DNA of 64,000 bases from Streptomyces sp. SCSIO 30461 (lineage in GTDB: Bacteria; Actinomycetota; Actinomycetes; Streptomycetales; Streptomycetaceae), in assembly GCF_037023745.1 (NCBI RefSeq), contig NZ_CP146101.1:2100001-2164000 (forward strand). Direction: 5' to 3'. Below, in pieces: positions 12,469-21,763 of the stretch (position 1 is the first letter of the stretch; the number at the start of each line of letters is the position of its first letter). Made by a program: the position numbers and the translations under genes. Below the pieces are notes generated by a model. That model did no database searches and was not told the origin of the DNA. It was given only the letters and a program-made list of their open reading frames with translations.

Positions 12469-15192
12469 ATGGCCTCTCGTACGTCCGGCAAGGGTTCCCA
12501 GGGCACGGCGGGCACCGCGCAGCCGCGTGCCGGCCGTACTACCGCTGCCACGAAGAAGGCGGCATCCGCCAAGAAGGCACCGGCCAAGAAGACCGCGGCC
12601 CGGAAGCCGGCGCCCCCGAAGAAGGCGGCCAAGAAGACCGCCGCCAAAGCCGCCCCGAATCCCACCGGGGGCGTCATCTGGCTGCTGCGTGCTGTGTGGA
12701 TGGGGCTCGCGCACGCGGTCGGCGCGATGCTGCGCGGTATAGGGCGTGGAGCCAAGGGGCTGGACCCGGCCCACCGCAAGGACGGTGTCGCGCTCCTGCT
12801 GCTCGGACTCGCCCTGATCGTCGCCGCGGGGACCTGGTCCCATCTGCGCGGCCCGGTCGGGGATCTCGTGGAGATGCTTGTCACGGGAGCCTTCGGCCGA
12901 CTCGATCTGCTCGTACCGATACTGCTTACCGCGGTCGCCGTGCGGCTGATCCTCTACCCCGAGAAGCCCGAGGCCAACGGCCGTATTGTCATCGGTCTGT
13001 CCGCGCTGGTCGTCGGAGTGCTGGGCCAGGTCCACATCGCCTGCGGCTCGCCGGGCCGCGGTGACGGCGCCGAGGCAGTCCAAGACGCCGGCGGACTCAT
13101 CGGCTGGGGTGTTTCCAGGCCGCTGGTCTTCGCTACGGGCGAGGTGCTCGCCGTGCCCCTGTTGGTACTGCTGACCGTCTTCGGGCTGCTGGTCGTCACC
13201 GCGACACCGGTCAACGCGATCCCGCGGCGGCTGCGCGCGCTCGGCGTGAGGCTCGGAATCCTGGAGCCGCCCTACGAGCCAGGTGCGGCAGGCGAAGCGG
13301 ACGACCGTGCCGTCGACGAGTGGCGCGACGCTTCGGCCCCGCGAGCCCCGCGTCGTCGGGCGTCCGGCTCGGCAGCGGACGCCGATGCCGAGGAAGCCGC
13401 GCTCTCGCGACGGCGGCAGTCGGGCGGTACCCCGGCGCGACCCGGCACGGGCCGCCCCATGGACGCCATCGACGTGGCCGCGGCGGCAGCCGCCGCCCTC
13501 GACGGTGCCGTGCTGGGCGGAATGCCGCCGTCGCCGGTCGTCGCCGACCTGACCCGGGATCTCAGCGCGGAACGGGAGCGCGCCGCAGGGCCCGTCCCGG
13601 GGGCGCGCACGGAGCAGCCGCCGATCCCGCGCGAGGCGGTACCGGACCTGACCAAGCCGGCTCCCGACGAGTCGGTTCCGCTGCCCCCGCGGGCCGAGCA
13701 GCTCCAGCTGTCCGGCGACATCACCTACGCGCTGCCCTCGCTGGACCTGCTGGAGCGCGGTGGTCCCGGAAAGACCCGCAGCGCCGCCAATGACGCGATC
13801 GTCGCCTCGCTGACCAACGTCTTCGGGGAGTTCAAGGTCGACGCGGCCGTCACGGGCTTCACCCGCGGCCCGACCGTCACCCGCTACGAGGTCGAGCTCG
13901 GCCCTGCGGTCAAGGTCGAGCGGATCACCGCGCTGACCAAGAACATCGCCTATGCCGTGGCCAGCCCCGATGTCCGGATCATCTCGCCGATCCCGGGCAA
14001 GTCGGCTGTCGGTATCGAGATCCCCAACACCGACCGCGAGATGGTGAACCTCGGCGACGTGCTGCGGCTCGCCGACGCCGCGGGTGACGACCACCCCATG
14101 CTGGTGGCGCTCGGCAAGGACGTGGAGGGCGGCTATGTGATGGCCAACCTCGCGAAGATGCCGCACGTCCTTGTCGCCGGTGCCACCGGTTCAGGCAAGT
14201 CCTCCTGTATCAACTGCCTGATCACCTCGGTGATGATCAGGGCGACCCCCGAGGACGTGCGGATGGTCCTCGTCGACCCCAAGCGGGTCGAGCTGACCGC
14301 GTACGAGGGCATCCCGCACCTGATCACACCGATCATCACCAACCCCAAGAGGGCCGCCGAGGCACTCCAATGGGTGGTGCGCGAGATGGATCTGCGCTAC
14401 GACGACCTCGCCGCCTACGGCTTCCGGCACATCGACGACTTCAACGCGGCGGTGCGGCGCGGCAAGGTGACCCCGCCCGATGGCAGCGAACGCGAGCTCC
14501 AGCCGTACCCCTATCTCCTGGTGATCGTGGACGAGCTCGCCGATCTGATGATGGTCGCCCCCCGGGATGTCGAGGACTCCATCGTCCGCATCACGCAGCT
14601 GGCCCGTGCGGCGGGCATCCATCTGGTGCTGGCCACCCAGCGGCCGTCCGTCGATGTCGTCACCGGTCTGATCAAGGCCAATGTGCCGTCCCGGCTCGCC
14701 TTCGCGACCTCCTCGCTCGCCGACAGCCGGGTCATCCTCGACCAGCCGGGTGCCGAGAAGCTGATCGGCAAGGGCGACGGGCTCTTCCTCCCCATGGGGG
14801 CGAGCAAGCCGACGCGTATGCAGGGTGCCTTCGTGACCGAGGAGGAGGTCGCCGCGGTCGTCCGCCACTGCAAGGATCAGATGGCCCCGGTCTTCCGGGA
14901 CGACGTGGTGGTCGGCAGCAAGCAGAAGAAGGAGATAGACGAGGACATCGGCGACGATCTCGACCTGCTCTGCCAGGCGGCCGAGCTGGTGGTGTCGACG
15001 CAGTTCGGCTCGACCTCGATGCTGCAGCGCAAGCTGAGGGTCGGCTTCGCGAAGGCGGGCCGGCTGATGGACCTCATGGAGTCTCGGAACATCGTGGGTC
15101 CCAGCGAGGGCTCGAAGGCGCGCGATGTGCTGGTGAAACCGGACGAACTGGATGGAGTGCTGGCAGTGATACGGGGGGAGGCTCACCCGTAG
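12469..15192 (+). CDS. ftsK: DNA translocase FtsK/SpoIIIE
   Basis: 907 residues from the ATG at 12469. Layout: a Lys/Ala-rich basic tail (1-70), an FtsK-type membrane region with several helices (about 75-255), an acidic/Pro-rich linker, the motor domain with Walker A GATGSGKS at 571-578 and Walker B (YLLVIVDELADLMM), and a C-terminal winged-helix gamma domain (STSMLQRKLRVGFAKAGRLM) that reads polarity sequences. It pumps chromosomes through closing septa, in Streptomyces mainly during sporulation septation. The start is chosen because TAACCT (12456-12461) sits 7 nt before it, as in a leaderless mRNA. An upstream GTG at 12415 would add 18 residues and has no better ribosome site. Confidence 0.94.
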   Translation: MASRTSGKGSQGTAGTAQPRAGRTTAATKKAASAKKAPAKKTAARKPAPPKKAAKKTAAKAAPNPTGGVIWLLRAVWMGLAHAVGAMLRGIGRGAKGLDPAHRKDGVALLLLGLALIVAAGTWSHLRGPVGDLVEMLVTGAFGRLDLLVPILLTAVAVRLILYPEKPEANGRIVIGLSALVVGVLGQVHIACGSPGRGDGAEAVQDAGGLIGWGVSRPLVFATGEVLAVPLLVLLTVFGLLVVTATPVNAIPRRLRALGVRLGILEPPYEPGAAGEADDRAVDEWRDASAPRAPRRRASGSAADADAEEAALSRRRQSGGTPARPGTGRPMDAIDVAAAAAAALDGAVLGGMPPSPVVADLTRDLSAERERAAGPVPGARTEQPPIPREAVPDLTKPAPDESVPLPPRAEQLQLSGDITYALPSLDLLERGGPGKTRSAANDAIVASLTNVFGEFKVDAAVTGFTRGPTVTRYEVELGPAVKVERITALTKNIAYAVASPDVRIISPIPGKSAVGIEIPNTDREMVNLGDVLRLADAAGDDHPMLVALGKDVEGGYVMANLAKMPHVLVAGATGSGKSSCINCLITSVMIRATPEDVRMVLVDPKRVELTAYEGIPHLITPIITNPKRAAEALQWVVREMDLRYDDLAAYGFRHIDDFNAAVRRGKVTPPDGSERELQPYPYLLVIVDELADLMMVAPRDVEDSIVRITQLARAAGIHLVLATQRPSVDVVTGLIKANVPSRLAFATSSLADSRVILDQPGAEKLIGKGDGLFLPMGASKPTRMQGAFVTEEEVAAVVRHCKDQMAPVFRDDVVVGSKQKKEIDEDIGDDLDLLCQAAELVVSTQFGSTSMLQRKLRVGFAKAGRLMDLMESRNIVGPSEGSKARDVLVKPDELDGVLAVIRGEAHP

Positions 15193-15312
15193 GAAAAGTG
15201 AGGCAACCGTTTCACTTGGTCATACGTCAAGTTGGAGAGAGGGCGAGGAGCCCCTTGTCCCACCCTCCCGCTGTCCGGCCATTCTGATGGCGTACAAACG
15301 GCATCCGCCCGG

Positions 15313-15343
15313 TTGCCCCACCCTTTCGTACCACCCCTAGACT
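15313..15343 (+). promoter_or_regulatory. candidate promoter of the RodZ-like gene
   Basis: TTGCCC (15313-15318) and TAGACT (15338-15343) with a 19-bp spacer, about 40 bp before the start at 15384. The spacing is longer than ideal. Sequence match only. Confidence 0.35.
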
Positions 15344-15383
15344 GAACCTCCAGCAGGTGGTTACACGCTCGAAAGGCGCACTC

Positions 15384-16253
15384 GTGTCCATCGGCAACTC
15401 CCCCGAAGACGACCGGCCTTCGATTGCGGAGGACCGGTCTTCGATCGAAGATGATCGGCTTTCGATCGGTCGTGCGCTGCAAGACGCCCGTAGCGTGGCA
15501 GGCCTGACCGTCGACGAGGTCAGTACCTCCACCCGTGTCCGGGTCCCCATCGTGCAGGCGATCGAACAGGACGACTTCTCCCGCTGCGGTGGCGACGTGT
15601 ACGCGCGAGGCCACATCGGGACGCTCGCCCGCGCCGTTGGACTCGATCCCGCCCCGCTGGTCGCGCAGTACGACGCCGAACACGGCGGCAGGCCGTCGCC
15701 TACGCCCGCCGCGCCGCTCTTCGAGGCGGAACGTATCCGCCCAGAGCCCAGGCGCCCGAACTGGACCGCCGCGATGGTCGCGGCGATCGTCGCCGTCATC
15801 GGTTTCGCCGCCTTCACGCTCTTCAGTGACAATGACACGGCCAAGATCACCAAGAACGTCGCCGAGGGCGCCTCTCCGGCCAAGACCAGCCCTAGGCCGC
15901 CCGCGAACCAGCAGCCGGCGCAGCCGCTGCCCAAGCAGCCCGAGCCCGCCAAGCCGGACGCATCGGAGAGCGCGATCGCCGCGGTGCCGCAGGACAAGGT
16001 CACAGTCAAGGTGTCCGCCGTCAGTGACAAGAGCTGGATCTCCGCCAAGTCCGCAAGTGGAAAGCTGCTCTTCGACGGCCTGCTCAACGAAGGGGATTCC
16101 AAGACCTTCCAGGACGACGAGCGGCTGGATCTCATCCTGGGCAACGCCGGGGCGATCGAGCTGTTCGTGAACGGCAAGAAGGTCGAAGACAAGTTCGAGC
16201 TCGGTCAGGTCGAGCGTCTCGCCTACACGAAGGGCGACCCCGAGGTCGGCTGA
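15384..16253 (+). CDS. RodZ-like helix-turn-helix membrane protein (HTH_25 / DUF4115)
   Basis: 289 residues. An N-terminal HTH of the RodZ type (SIGRALQDARSVAGLTVDEV through YARGHIGTLARAVGLDP) is followed by a membrane helix (AAMVAAIVAVIGFAAFTLFS), a Pro/Lys-rich linker and a C-terminal beta domain (KVSAVSDKSWISAKSASGK). The topology is cytosolic HTH with an extracytoplasmic tail, as in RodZ, which links cell shape to MreB. The actinobacterial role is not established. The GTG at 15384 has GAAAGGCG upstream. An in-frame GTG at 15357 would add nine residues. Residues 9-28 hold a threefold DR-x-SI repeat before the HTH. A strong hairpin follows the gene. Confidence 0.8.
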   Translation: MSIGNSPEDDRPSIAEDRSSIEDDRLSIGRALQDARSVAGLTVDEVSTSTRVRVPIVQAIEQDDFSRCGGDVYARGHIGTLARAVGLDPAPLVAQYDAEHGGRPSPTPAAPLFEAERIRPEPRRPNWTAAMVAAIVAVIGFAAFTLFSDNDTAKITKNVAEGASPAKTSPRPPANQQPAQPLPKQPEPAKPDASESAIAAVPQDKVTVKVSAVSDKSWISAKSASGKLLFDGLLNEGDSKTFQDDERLDLILGNAGAIELFVNGKKVEDKFELGQVERLAYTKGDPEVG

Positions 16254-16595
16254 GCCGCGCCCACGGCAGGGGCTCGCCTGGCTCCCTTGCTCGCCCGCGG
16301 CCCCGCCCGTCGGACGGGAGCCGCGCGGGGCCGATCCGCTGGTGCGGTCGGCCCCGCGCGTCGCTCCGCCACGCACATCCGGATCCGGCTCGTATACCGG
16401 GGGCGGTCGGTACCCGCTCCGCCGGGTCGCGTAGGCCTTACGGGCATGTGCCCACCCCGCCGGTCCGCACCCCGCCGGTCCGTACGCCTCGCACCCCGCC
16501 GGTTCCCGGGTCGATCCCTGTGCAGATCCTCGGAAGCACCGCCCCCGGTGGCCTCGCGGATCGGGCGTGGGCTCGGACGAAGTAGTCTTGAGCCC
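16254..16595. other. intergenic region upstream of rimO, with three 15-bp direct repeats
   Basis: 342 bp without a supported gene. It holds the hairpin at 16322-16360 and three direct repeats of CACCCCGCCGGTCCG at 16452, 16467 and 16491 (the last ends TTCC). TAGTCT at 16583-16588 lies 7 nt before the rimO ATG and may be a -10 element. Confidence 0.55.
16322..16360 (+). terminator. terminator after the RodZ-like gene
   Basis: Perfect 13-bp GC stem (16322-16334 with 16348-16360) and a 13-nt loop, 68 bp after the stop codon. There is no T-run, as is usual in this genus. Confidence 0.65.
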
Positions 16596-18119
16596 ATGCC
16601 CGAACGCCGTACCGTCGCCCTTGTCACTCTTGGCTGCGCCCGTAACGAGGTGGACTCGGAGGAGCTCGCAGGCCGCCTGGCAGCGGACGGCTGGGAACTC
16701 GTCGAAGAAGCCGCCGACGCCGACGTCGCCGTCGTCAACACCTGCGGCTTTGTCGAAGCCGCCAAGAAGGACTCCGTCGACGCCCTCCTTGAAGCCAACG
16801 ATCTGAAGGACCACGGCCGCACTCAGGCCGTCGTCGCCGTCGGTTGCATGGCCGAGCGCTACGGCAAGGAGCTCGCCGAAGCGCTGCCCGAGGCGGACGG
16901 TGTGCTCGGCTTCGACGACTACGCCGACATCTCCGACCGGCTCCAGACCATCCTCAGCGGCGGCATCCACGCCTCGCACACCCCGCGCGACCGGCGCAAG
17001 CTGCTGCCGATCAGCCCGGCGGAGCGGCAGGCGACCGCGGTCGCGCTGCCCGGTCACGCCCAGGCCCCGGAGCCCGAGAACGTGCCGGCCGACCTGCCGG
17101 AGGGCCTCGCGCCGGCCTCGGGCCCGCGCGCACCGCTGCGCCGGCGGCTGGACACCAACCCCGTCGCCTCCGTGAAGCTGGCGTCCGGTTGTGACCGACG
17201 TTGCTCCTTCTGCGCCATCCCGTCGTTCCGGGGCTCCTTCATCTCCCGCCGCCCCGGCGATGTCCTCGGTGAAACCCGGTGGCTCGCGGAGCAGGGCGTC
17301 AAGGAGATCATGCTGGTCTCCGAGAACAACACCTCGTACGGCAAGGACCTCGGCGACATCCGCCTGCTGGAGACGCTGCTGCCGGAGCTCGCGGCGGTGG
17401 ACGGCATCGAGCGGATCCGTGTCAGCTATCTCCAGCCCGCCGAGATGCGCCCCGGTCTGATCGACGTGCTCACCTCGACGGAGAAGGTGGCGCCGTACTT
17501 CGACCTCTCCTTCCAGCACAGCGCCCCGGGTGTGCTCCGCTCGATGCGGCGCTTCGGGGACACGGACCGGTTCCTGGAACTGCTCGACACGATCCGTTCC
17601 AAGGCGCCGACGGCCGGCGTGCGCTCGAACTTCATCGTGGGCTTCCCCGGTGAGACCGAGGCCGACTTCGCGGAGCTGGAGCGTTTCCTCACGGCCGCGC
17701 GGCTGGACGCCATCGGGGTGTTCGGTTACTCCGACGAGGAGGGCACCGAAGCCGCCACGTATGAGACCAAGCTGGACCAGGACACCGTGGACGAGCGCCT
17801 CACGCAGCTGTCCCGGCTCGCCGAGGAGCTCACCGCCCAGCGTGCGGAGGAGCGGATCGGAGAGACCCTGGAGGTACTGGTCGAGTCCGTGTTCGACGGG
17901 GCCGGGAGCGAGGATCCGGACGACGTCCTGGACGAGGACGAGTACGCGGCTGTGGGCCGCGCCGCACACCAGGCTCCGGAGACCGATGGCCAGGTGATCT
18001 TCACGGCTGCCGACGGCCTGGTGCGCGGCCGTATGGTCGAGGCGAAGGTCGTGGGCACCGAGGGTGTCGACCTGGTGGCCGAGGTCGTGTCGGAGCGGCG
18101 TGAGGAGGTAGCCAGATGA
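16596..18119 (+). CDS. rimO: Ribosomal protein S12 methylthiotransferase RimO
   Basis: 507 residues. It adds a methylthio group to the conserved Asp of ribosomal protein S12 (uS12). The N-terminal UPF0004 domain has the cysteines of TLGCARN and NTCGF plus VGCMAERYG, which hold the auxiliary 4Fe-4S cluster. The radical SAM motif CDRRCSFC gives Cys199, Cys203 and Cys206. A C-terminal TRAM-like domain ends the protein. It is longer than the usual ~440 residues because of a charged, Pro-rich insert around 130-185. The ATG at 16596 is preceded by TAGTCT at 7 nt and has no Shine-Dalgarno sequence, so the message may be leaderless. It overlaps pgsA by ATGA. Confidence 0.93.
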   Translation: MPERRTVALVTLGCARNEVDSEELAGRLAADGWELVEEAADADVAVVNTCGFVEAAKKDSVDALLEANDLKDHGRTQAVVAVGCMAERYGKELAEALPEADGVLGFDDYADISDRLQTILSGGIHASHTPRDRRKLLPISPAERQATAVALPGHAQAPEPENVPADLPEGLAPASGPRAPLRRRLDTNPVASVKLASGCDRRCSFCAIPSFRGSFISRRPGDVLGETRWLAEQGVKEIMLVSENNTSYGKDLGDIRLLETLLPELAAVDGIERIRVSYLQPAEMRPGLIDVLTSTEKVAPYFDLSFQHSAPGVLRSMRRFGDTDRFLELLDTIRSKAPTAGVRSNFIVGFPGETEADFAELERFLTAARLDAIGVFGYSDEEGTEAATYETKLDQDTVDERLTQLSRLAEELTAQRAEERIGETLEVLVESVFDGAGSEDPDDVLDEDEYAAVGRAAHQAPETDGQVIFTAADGLVRGRMVEAKVVGTEGVDLVAEVVSERREEVAR

Positions 18120-18808
18120 CGGGAGTCCCGGCGTCCGCGGCGGGCGGGACCGGCAGGCCTGCGCCCGGGGGCAAGCTGGGTGCCGCTGCCGTCAACCAGG
18201 CCAGCCTCTGGAACATCGCGAACATCCTCACCATGGTGCGGCTGCTGCTGGTGCCGGGGTTCGTGATCCTGCTGCTCCAGAACGGCGGCTATGACCCGGC
18301 CTGGCGTGCCTGGGCGTGGGCGGCGTTCGCAGTGGCCATGATCACCGACCTGTTCGACGGCCACCTCGCCCGTACGTACAACCTGGTCACGGACTTCGGG
18401 AAGATCGCCGACCCTATCGCCGACAAGGCGATCATGGCGGCGGGTCTGATCTGCCTCTCGGCGCTCGGGGACCTGCCCTGGTGGGTCACGGGGGTGATCC
18501 TCTTCCGTGAGCTCGGGATCACGCTGATGCGCTTCTGGGTGATCCGGCACGGGGTGATTCCCGCCAGCCGCGGCGGAAAGATGAAGACGCTGGCCCAGGG
18601 CACGGCGGTGGGCATGTACGTTCTCGCGCTGACCGGGCCGCTGGCCACCCTGCGCTGGTGGGTGATGGCCGTGGCGGTCGTCCTCACGGTGGTCACGGGA
18701 CTCGACTACATACGGCAGGCCGTGGTCCTGCGGCGCAGGGGGCTCGCCGCCGAGCGGGCGGCGGCGCGGGTCGGCGACCGGAAGGACACCTCGGAGACCG
18801 CGCGATGA
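18116..18808 (+). CDS. pgsA: CDP-diacylglycerol-glycerol-3-phosphate 3-phosphatidyltransferase
   Basis: 230 residues. It makes phosphatidylglycerol phosphate at the membrane. The CDP-alcohol phosphotransferase signature D-x2-DG-x2-AR-x8-G-x3-D-x3-D is complete (DLFDGHLAR, then G, then DPIAD). Several hydrophobic helices follow. The start overlaps the rimO stop (ATGA), and its own stop overlaps the cinA start the same way, so the three genes are probably translated together. Confidence 0.92.
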   Translation: MTGVPASAAGGTGRPAPGGKLGAAAVNQASLWNIANILTMVRLLLVPGFVILLLQNGGYDPAWRAWAWAAFAVAMITDLFDGHLARTYNLVTDFGKIADPIADKAIMAAGLICLSALGDLPWWVTGVILFRELGITLMRFWVIRHGVIPASRGGKMKTLAQGTAVGMYVLALTGPLATLRWWVMAVAVVLTVVTGLDYIRQAVVLRRRGLAAERAAARVGDRKDTSETAR

Positions 18809-19350
18809 AGGCGGATCCCGGCGCGACGGACGACGTCTTCGACGGTGTCGGCGCCCGGGTGCTGGCGCTGCTCGCGGAGCGCGGCGAGACCCTGGCCGTC
18901 GCGGAGTCCCTGACCGGTGGACTGGTGGCCGCCGAGCTGACCGCGGTCCCGGGGGCATCGAAATCCTTCCGCGGGTCCGTGACGGCGTACGCGACGGCCG
19001 TGAAGCGCGATCTCCTGGGAGTCGACTCCGCGCTGCTGGCCTTGCGGGGCGCGGTCGACCCCGATGTGGCGGCGCAGATGGCCGCAGGAGTGAGGACCGG
19101 CCTCGGCGCCGGCTGGGGAATCGCGACCACCGGGGTCGCGGGGCCGGAGCCGCAGGACGGGCAGCCCGTGGGGACGGTCTTCGTGGCCGTCGCGAGACCG
19201 GACGGAACGCGGAAAGCGGTTTCACTGCGGTTGAACGGCGACCGTGCGGAAATCCGTAGAGAGAGTGTACGGAGCGTGCTTGAGCTTCTCTCCGGCGAAC
19301 TCTCGGAGAATGGGCGGGCACAGGATACGGAACAGAACGGGGGGACTTGA
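18805..19350 (+). CDS. cinA: CinA C-terminal domain protein (PncC-type nicotinamide-nucleotide amidase)
   Basis: 181 residues, only the C-terminal CinA domain. Motifs: [26 protein letters not shown], and [22 protein letters not shown]. This domain deamidates nicotinamide mononucleotide in several bacteria. The N-terminal MoaB-like domain of full CinA is absent, as in E. coli PncC. The ATG at 18805 overlaps the pgsA stop. In many bacteria cinA lies beside recA. Here recA is 13 kb away. Confidence 0.88.
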   Translation: MKADPGATDDVFDGVGARVLALLAERGETLAVAESLTGGLVAAELTAVPGASKSFRGSVTAYATAVKRDLLGVDSALLALRGAVDPDVAAQMAAGVRTGLGAGWGIATTGVAGPEPQDGQPVGTVFVAVARPDGTRKAVSLRLNGDRAEIRRESVRSVLELLSGELSENGRAQDTEQNGGT

Positions 19351-19459
19351 TGTTTGCAGCCCTGAGTGAACACGTCATCGCTCCCCGCACGGCCGCAGCG
19401 CGAGGCGGTACGGTGGGGCGTGAAGGATGCGGCTACGCGGTCCGAGGAGGGAGCCACCG

Positions 19460-19843
19460 ATGATTCTGCTCCGTCGCCTGCTTGGTGACGTGCTGCGTCG
19501 GCAGCGCCAGCGCCAGGGCCGTACTCTGCGCGAAGTCTCCTCGTCCGCCCGAGTATCGCTCGGCTATCTCTCAGAGGTGGAGCGGGGGCAGAAGGAGGCT
19601 TCCTCCGAACTGCTCTCCGCGATCTGCGACGCGCTTGACGTACGGATGTCCGAGCTCATGCGGGAAGTGAGCGACGAGCTGTCACTCGCCGAACTGGCCG
19701 AGTCGGCAGCGGCGAGCGAGCCGGTGCCCGCACCGGTACGCCCGATGCTCAATTCCGTCTCTGTGACGTCGGTGGCGGGTGTGCCGACGGAGCGGGTGAC
19801 GATCAAGGCGCCCGCGGAGGCGGTGGACGTCGTCGCCGCCTGA
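19460..19843 (+). CDS. clgR: ClgR, transcriptional activator of clp and lon protease genes
   Basis: 127 residues. Residues 1-75 form an XRE-type HTH ([20 protein letters not shown], then [12 protein letters not shown]) with the wording typical of actinobacterial ClgR. In Streptomyces and Corynebacterium, ClgR activates clpP/clpC and lon. The protein ends Val-Val-Ala-Ala; an Ala-Ala end is the known degradation signal by which Clp proteases remove ClgR, giving feedback. The ATG at 19460 follows GGAGGGAGCC. A start at 19427 would add 11 residues unlike the family. A terminator follows. Confidence 0.9.
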   Translation: MILLRRLLGDVLRRQRQRQGRTLREVSSSARVSLGYLSEVERGQKEASSELLSAICDALDVRMSELMREVSDELSLAELAESAAASEPVPAPVRPMLNSVSVTSVAGVPTERVTIKAPAEAVDVVAA

Positions 19844-19883
19844 GGGCGTTGCGGCAGGCGTCAGCACCCGGATCTCCACGTGT

Positions 19884-19917
19884 GAGCCCCGGTCGAGTGG
19901 GTACTCGGCCGGGGCTC
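19884..19917 (+). terminator. clgR terminator
   Basis: 14-bp stem (19884-19897 with 19904-19917, one G-T pair) and a 6-nt loop, followed by CATTGTTT. Confidence 0.75.
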
Positions 19918-20030
19918 CATTGTTTCAGTGAAAGGCCGCCAAGGCTGCACTGAGTGACCGTTTCGATCCGCTTTTCCTCCTTTTGTGTCATGGTGGGAAG
20001 CGGTGCCGTACGTCTCGTGGGAGGTCTCGG

Positions 20031-20501
20031 ATGTCTGTGGTGAAGAGTGCGCTGTCCGGTCAGGAGCGCAAGGTCACGGGAGAGGCGCTCCAGGGCGCGC
20101 TGGCGGATCTGGTCGACCTGGCCCTGGTGGCGAAGCAGGTCCACTGGAACGTCGTGGGACCGCGCTTCCGCTCCGTGCATCTCCAACTGGACGAGGTCGT
20201 CGCGACCGCCCGGCAGCACTCCGACGTCGTGGCGGAGCGAGCCTCGGCGATCGGGGTCTCACCCGACGGGCGGGCGGGCACCGTGGCGTCTTCCAGCGCC
20301 ATCGGCAAGGTCCCGGAGGGGTACACCCAGGACGCGGACGTGGTCGCCTTCATGGTCAAGGCGCTGGGTGCCGTGATCGCCAAGATGAGGGAGCGTATCG
20401 AGGTCACGGACGAGCCCGACCCGGTGAGCCAGGACATCCTGATCCAGCTCACTGCCGACCTTGAGAAGCACGCCTGGATGTTCCAGGCGGAGAGCGCCTA
20501 G
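20031..20501 (+). CDS. dps: Dps-family ferritin-like DNA-protection protein
   Basis: 156 residues, the usual Dps length. The ferroxidase-site helices are visible: KQVHWNVVGPRFRSVHLQLDE and TARQHSDVVAERASAIG. Dps proteins form dodecamers that oxidise and store iron and shield DNA during stress. The ATG at 20031 follows GGGAGGTCTCGG. It is transcribed alone, after the clgR terminator. Streptomyces usually have several Dps paralogues. Which one this is cannot be told from sequence alone. Confidence 0.9.
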   Translation: MSVVKSALSGQERKVTGEALQGALADLVDLALVAKQVHWNVVGPRFRSVHLQLDEVVATARQHSDVVAERASAIGVSPDGRAGTVASSSAIGKVPEGYTQDADVVAFMVKALGAVIAKMRERIEVTDEPDPVSQDILIQLTADLEKHAWMFQAESA

Positions 20502-20715
20502 CAGTGCCGCGGGCGGCCCAGGAGGGTTGCGCGTAATGGCGCGGGCGGTCGAGAAGTGGGCCCCGGTGGCCGCGAGCGGCGTGCGCGGGCGCATAGCCCG
20601 TCGTGAGCAGCCCCGGGGCGCCTGGCACATACGCTGCGGTTGCGCCCGGTGTGCAACCTGTGCGCCCTCCCGCCGAGTGATCGGTCCGGTCTAGCGTCGA
20701 CCGGAGGAGGCGGCC

Positions 20716-20967
20716 ATGGTAAGGCGATGGGTCCTGCTGTCGGCGCTCGTACTGGGCGCGCTGTGGTGGTGGGCCGTGTTGCGGCTGGCGCTGGCGCCGG
20801 AGCATGCGGGACTCGTCGAGGGGGCAGTGGCGGCGGGCGGGTGGGGGCTCAGCCTGTTGCCGGTGCATGCGGCGTCGCGGACCGATGGTGCCGAGGGGGC
20901 TGGGGGAACGACGGCTACCAGGGCATCGCGACGCCCCCGTTCGGCCGGAGGATCTGACCCGTCATGA
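20716..20967 (+). CDS. small hydrophobic membrane protein, unknown function
   Basis: 83 residues, not recognised. One or two membrane helices occur (VLLSALVLGALWWWAVLRLA, and a weaker stretch around 35-50). A strong ribosome site (GGAGGAGG) precedes the ATG. The last ~17 codons overlap the 3' end of the convergent SDR gene (stop at 20915), and the tail after residue ~55 is Ser/Gly/Arg-rich without clear character, so the true protein may end earlier if there is a frameshift. Confidence 0.5.
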   Translation: MVRRWVLLSALVLGALWWWAVLRLALAPEHAGLVEGAVAAGGWGLSLLPVHAASRTDGAEGAGGTTATRASRRPRSAGGSDPS

Positions 20968-21688
20968 ACGACGACGCGTCAGAGGCGAGGTGGAGGACGG
21001 CGTGTGCGACGTCCTCGGGCTCGCCGACTCTGCCGAGCGGAGTCAGCCGGACCATGGCGGCCTCCGCCTTTCGCTGAAGGCTCTCGTCATGGCGGTCGGT
21101 CATGGCGCTGCGGACCCAGCCCGGAGCGATGCTGTTCGCCCGAATGGAGTAAGGCCCGAGTTCCGCGGCCAGGGTTCTGGTGAGCTGTACGACGGCCGCC
21201 TTGGCCGCTCCGTAGCACAGCAGCCCCGGATTGCCGGTGTCCACCGCCCCCGAGGCCATGGTGACGAGTGAGCCCGCGATGCCCGCCTCGATCATTCCGC
21301 GGGCTGCCGCCTGGCATGCGTAGAGCACCCCCTTGAAGTTGACCGCGAGCACTCGGTCGAGATCCTCGTCGCGGGTCTCCATGACGGTGCTGGAATGCAT
21401 GATCCCGGCGATCGCGGCCATGATGTGCAGCGGACCCGCGGCGCTGACAGCGGCCTGGACGGCGGACCGGTCGCTGACGTCGACGACATGGGCGTGCGCC
21501 GTGTTGCGGGCGCTCGCGGTGCTCGAAATGAGGCTCAGTGTCTCGAGGAGACCCTTCTCGTCCACATCGGCGCAGTGCACGGTGGCACCGGACTGGGAGA
21601 GAAGGACGGCGGTCGCGCGGCCGATGCCGCTCGCCGCGCCGGTGACGAACGCACTGCGGCCGGTGAGGTCGTACGCCGTGAGGGCCAT
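20915..21688 (-). CDS. short-chain dehydrogenase/reductase (SDR)
   Basis: 257 residues. Classical SDR motifs: the nucleotide-binding TGAASGIG near residue 16, catalytic Ser in TMASGAVD and the YGAAK catalytic Tyr/Lys pair, and an IAPGWVRSAM loop. It is an NAD(P)-dependent oxidoreductase of unknown substrate. It is the last gene of the minus-strand run lhr-nei-SDR, 75 bp after nei, and converges on the small membrane protein gene. Confidence 0.88.
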   Translation of the reverse strand: MALTAYDLTGRSAFVTGAASGIGRATAVLLSQSGATVHCADVDEKGLLETLSLISSTASARNTAHAHVVDVSDRSAVQAAVSAAGPLHIMAAIAGIMHSSTVMETRDEDLDRVLAVNFKGVLYACQAAARGMIEAGIAGSLVTMASGAVDTGNPGLLCYGAAKAAVVQLTRTLAAELGPYSIRANSIAPGWVRSAMTDRHDESLQRKAEAAMVRLTPLGRVGEPEDVAHAVLHLASDASSFMTGQILRPNGGVAMPW

Positions 21689-21763
21689 GCCGGTGAACGT
21701 ATGACCGAATCTGACGAGGCGTCAACTGGTGGGGGTGGTGCCCATGCCTGCGGATCTCGGAGG

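Noticed and set aside
11749..14166. 805-residue antisense frame over osaB and ftsK
   Set aside because: It runs across two well-supported genes and a promoter region, with no recognisable domain or ribosome site. GC-skew shadow.
15183..17969. 928-residue antisense frame over the RodZ-like gene and rimO
   Set aside because: It spans two intact plus-strand genes and their intergenic region. Composition is that of a complement-strand shadow.
20536..20694. 52-codon Cys-rich ORF between dps and the small membrane protein
   Set aside because: It has a weak ribosome site and several Cys, but no recognisable family and poor codon pattern. Not enough to call a gene.
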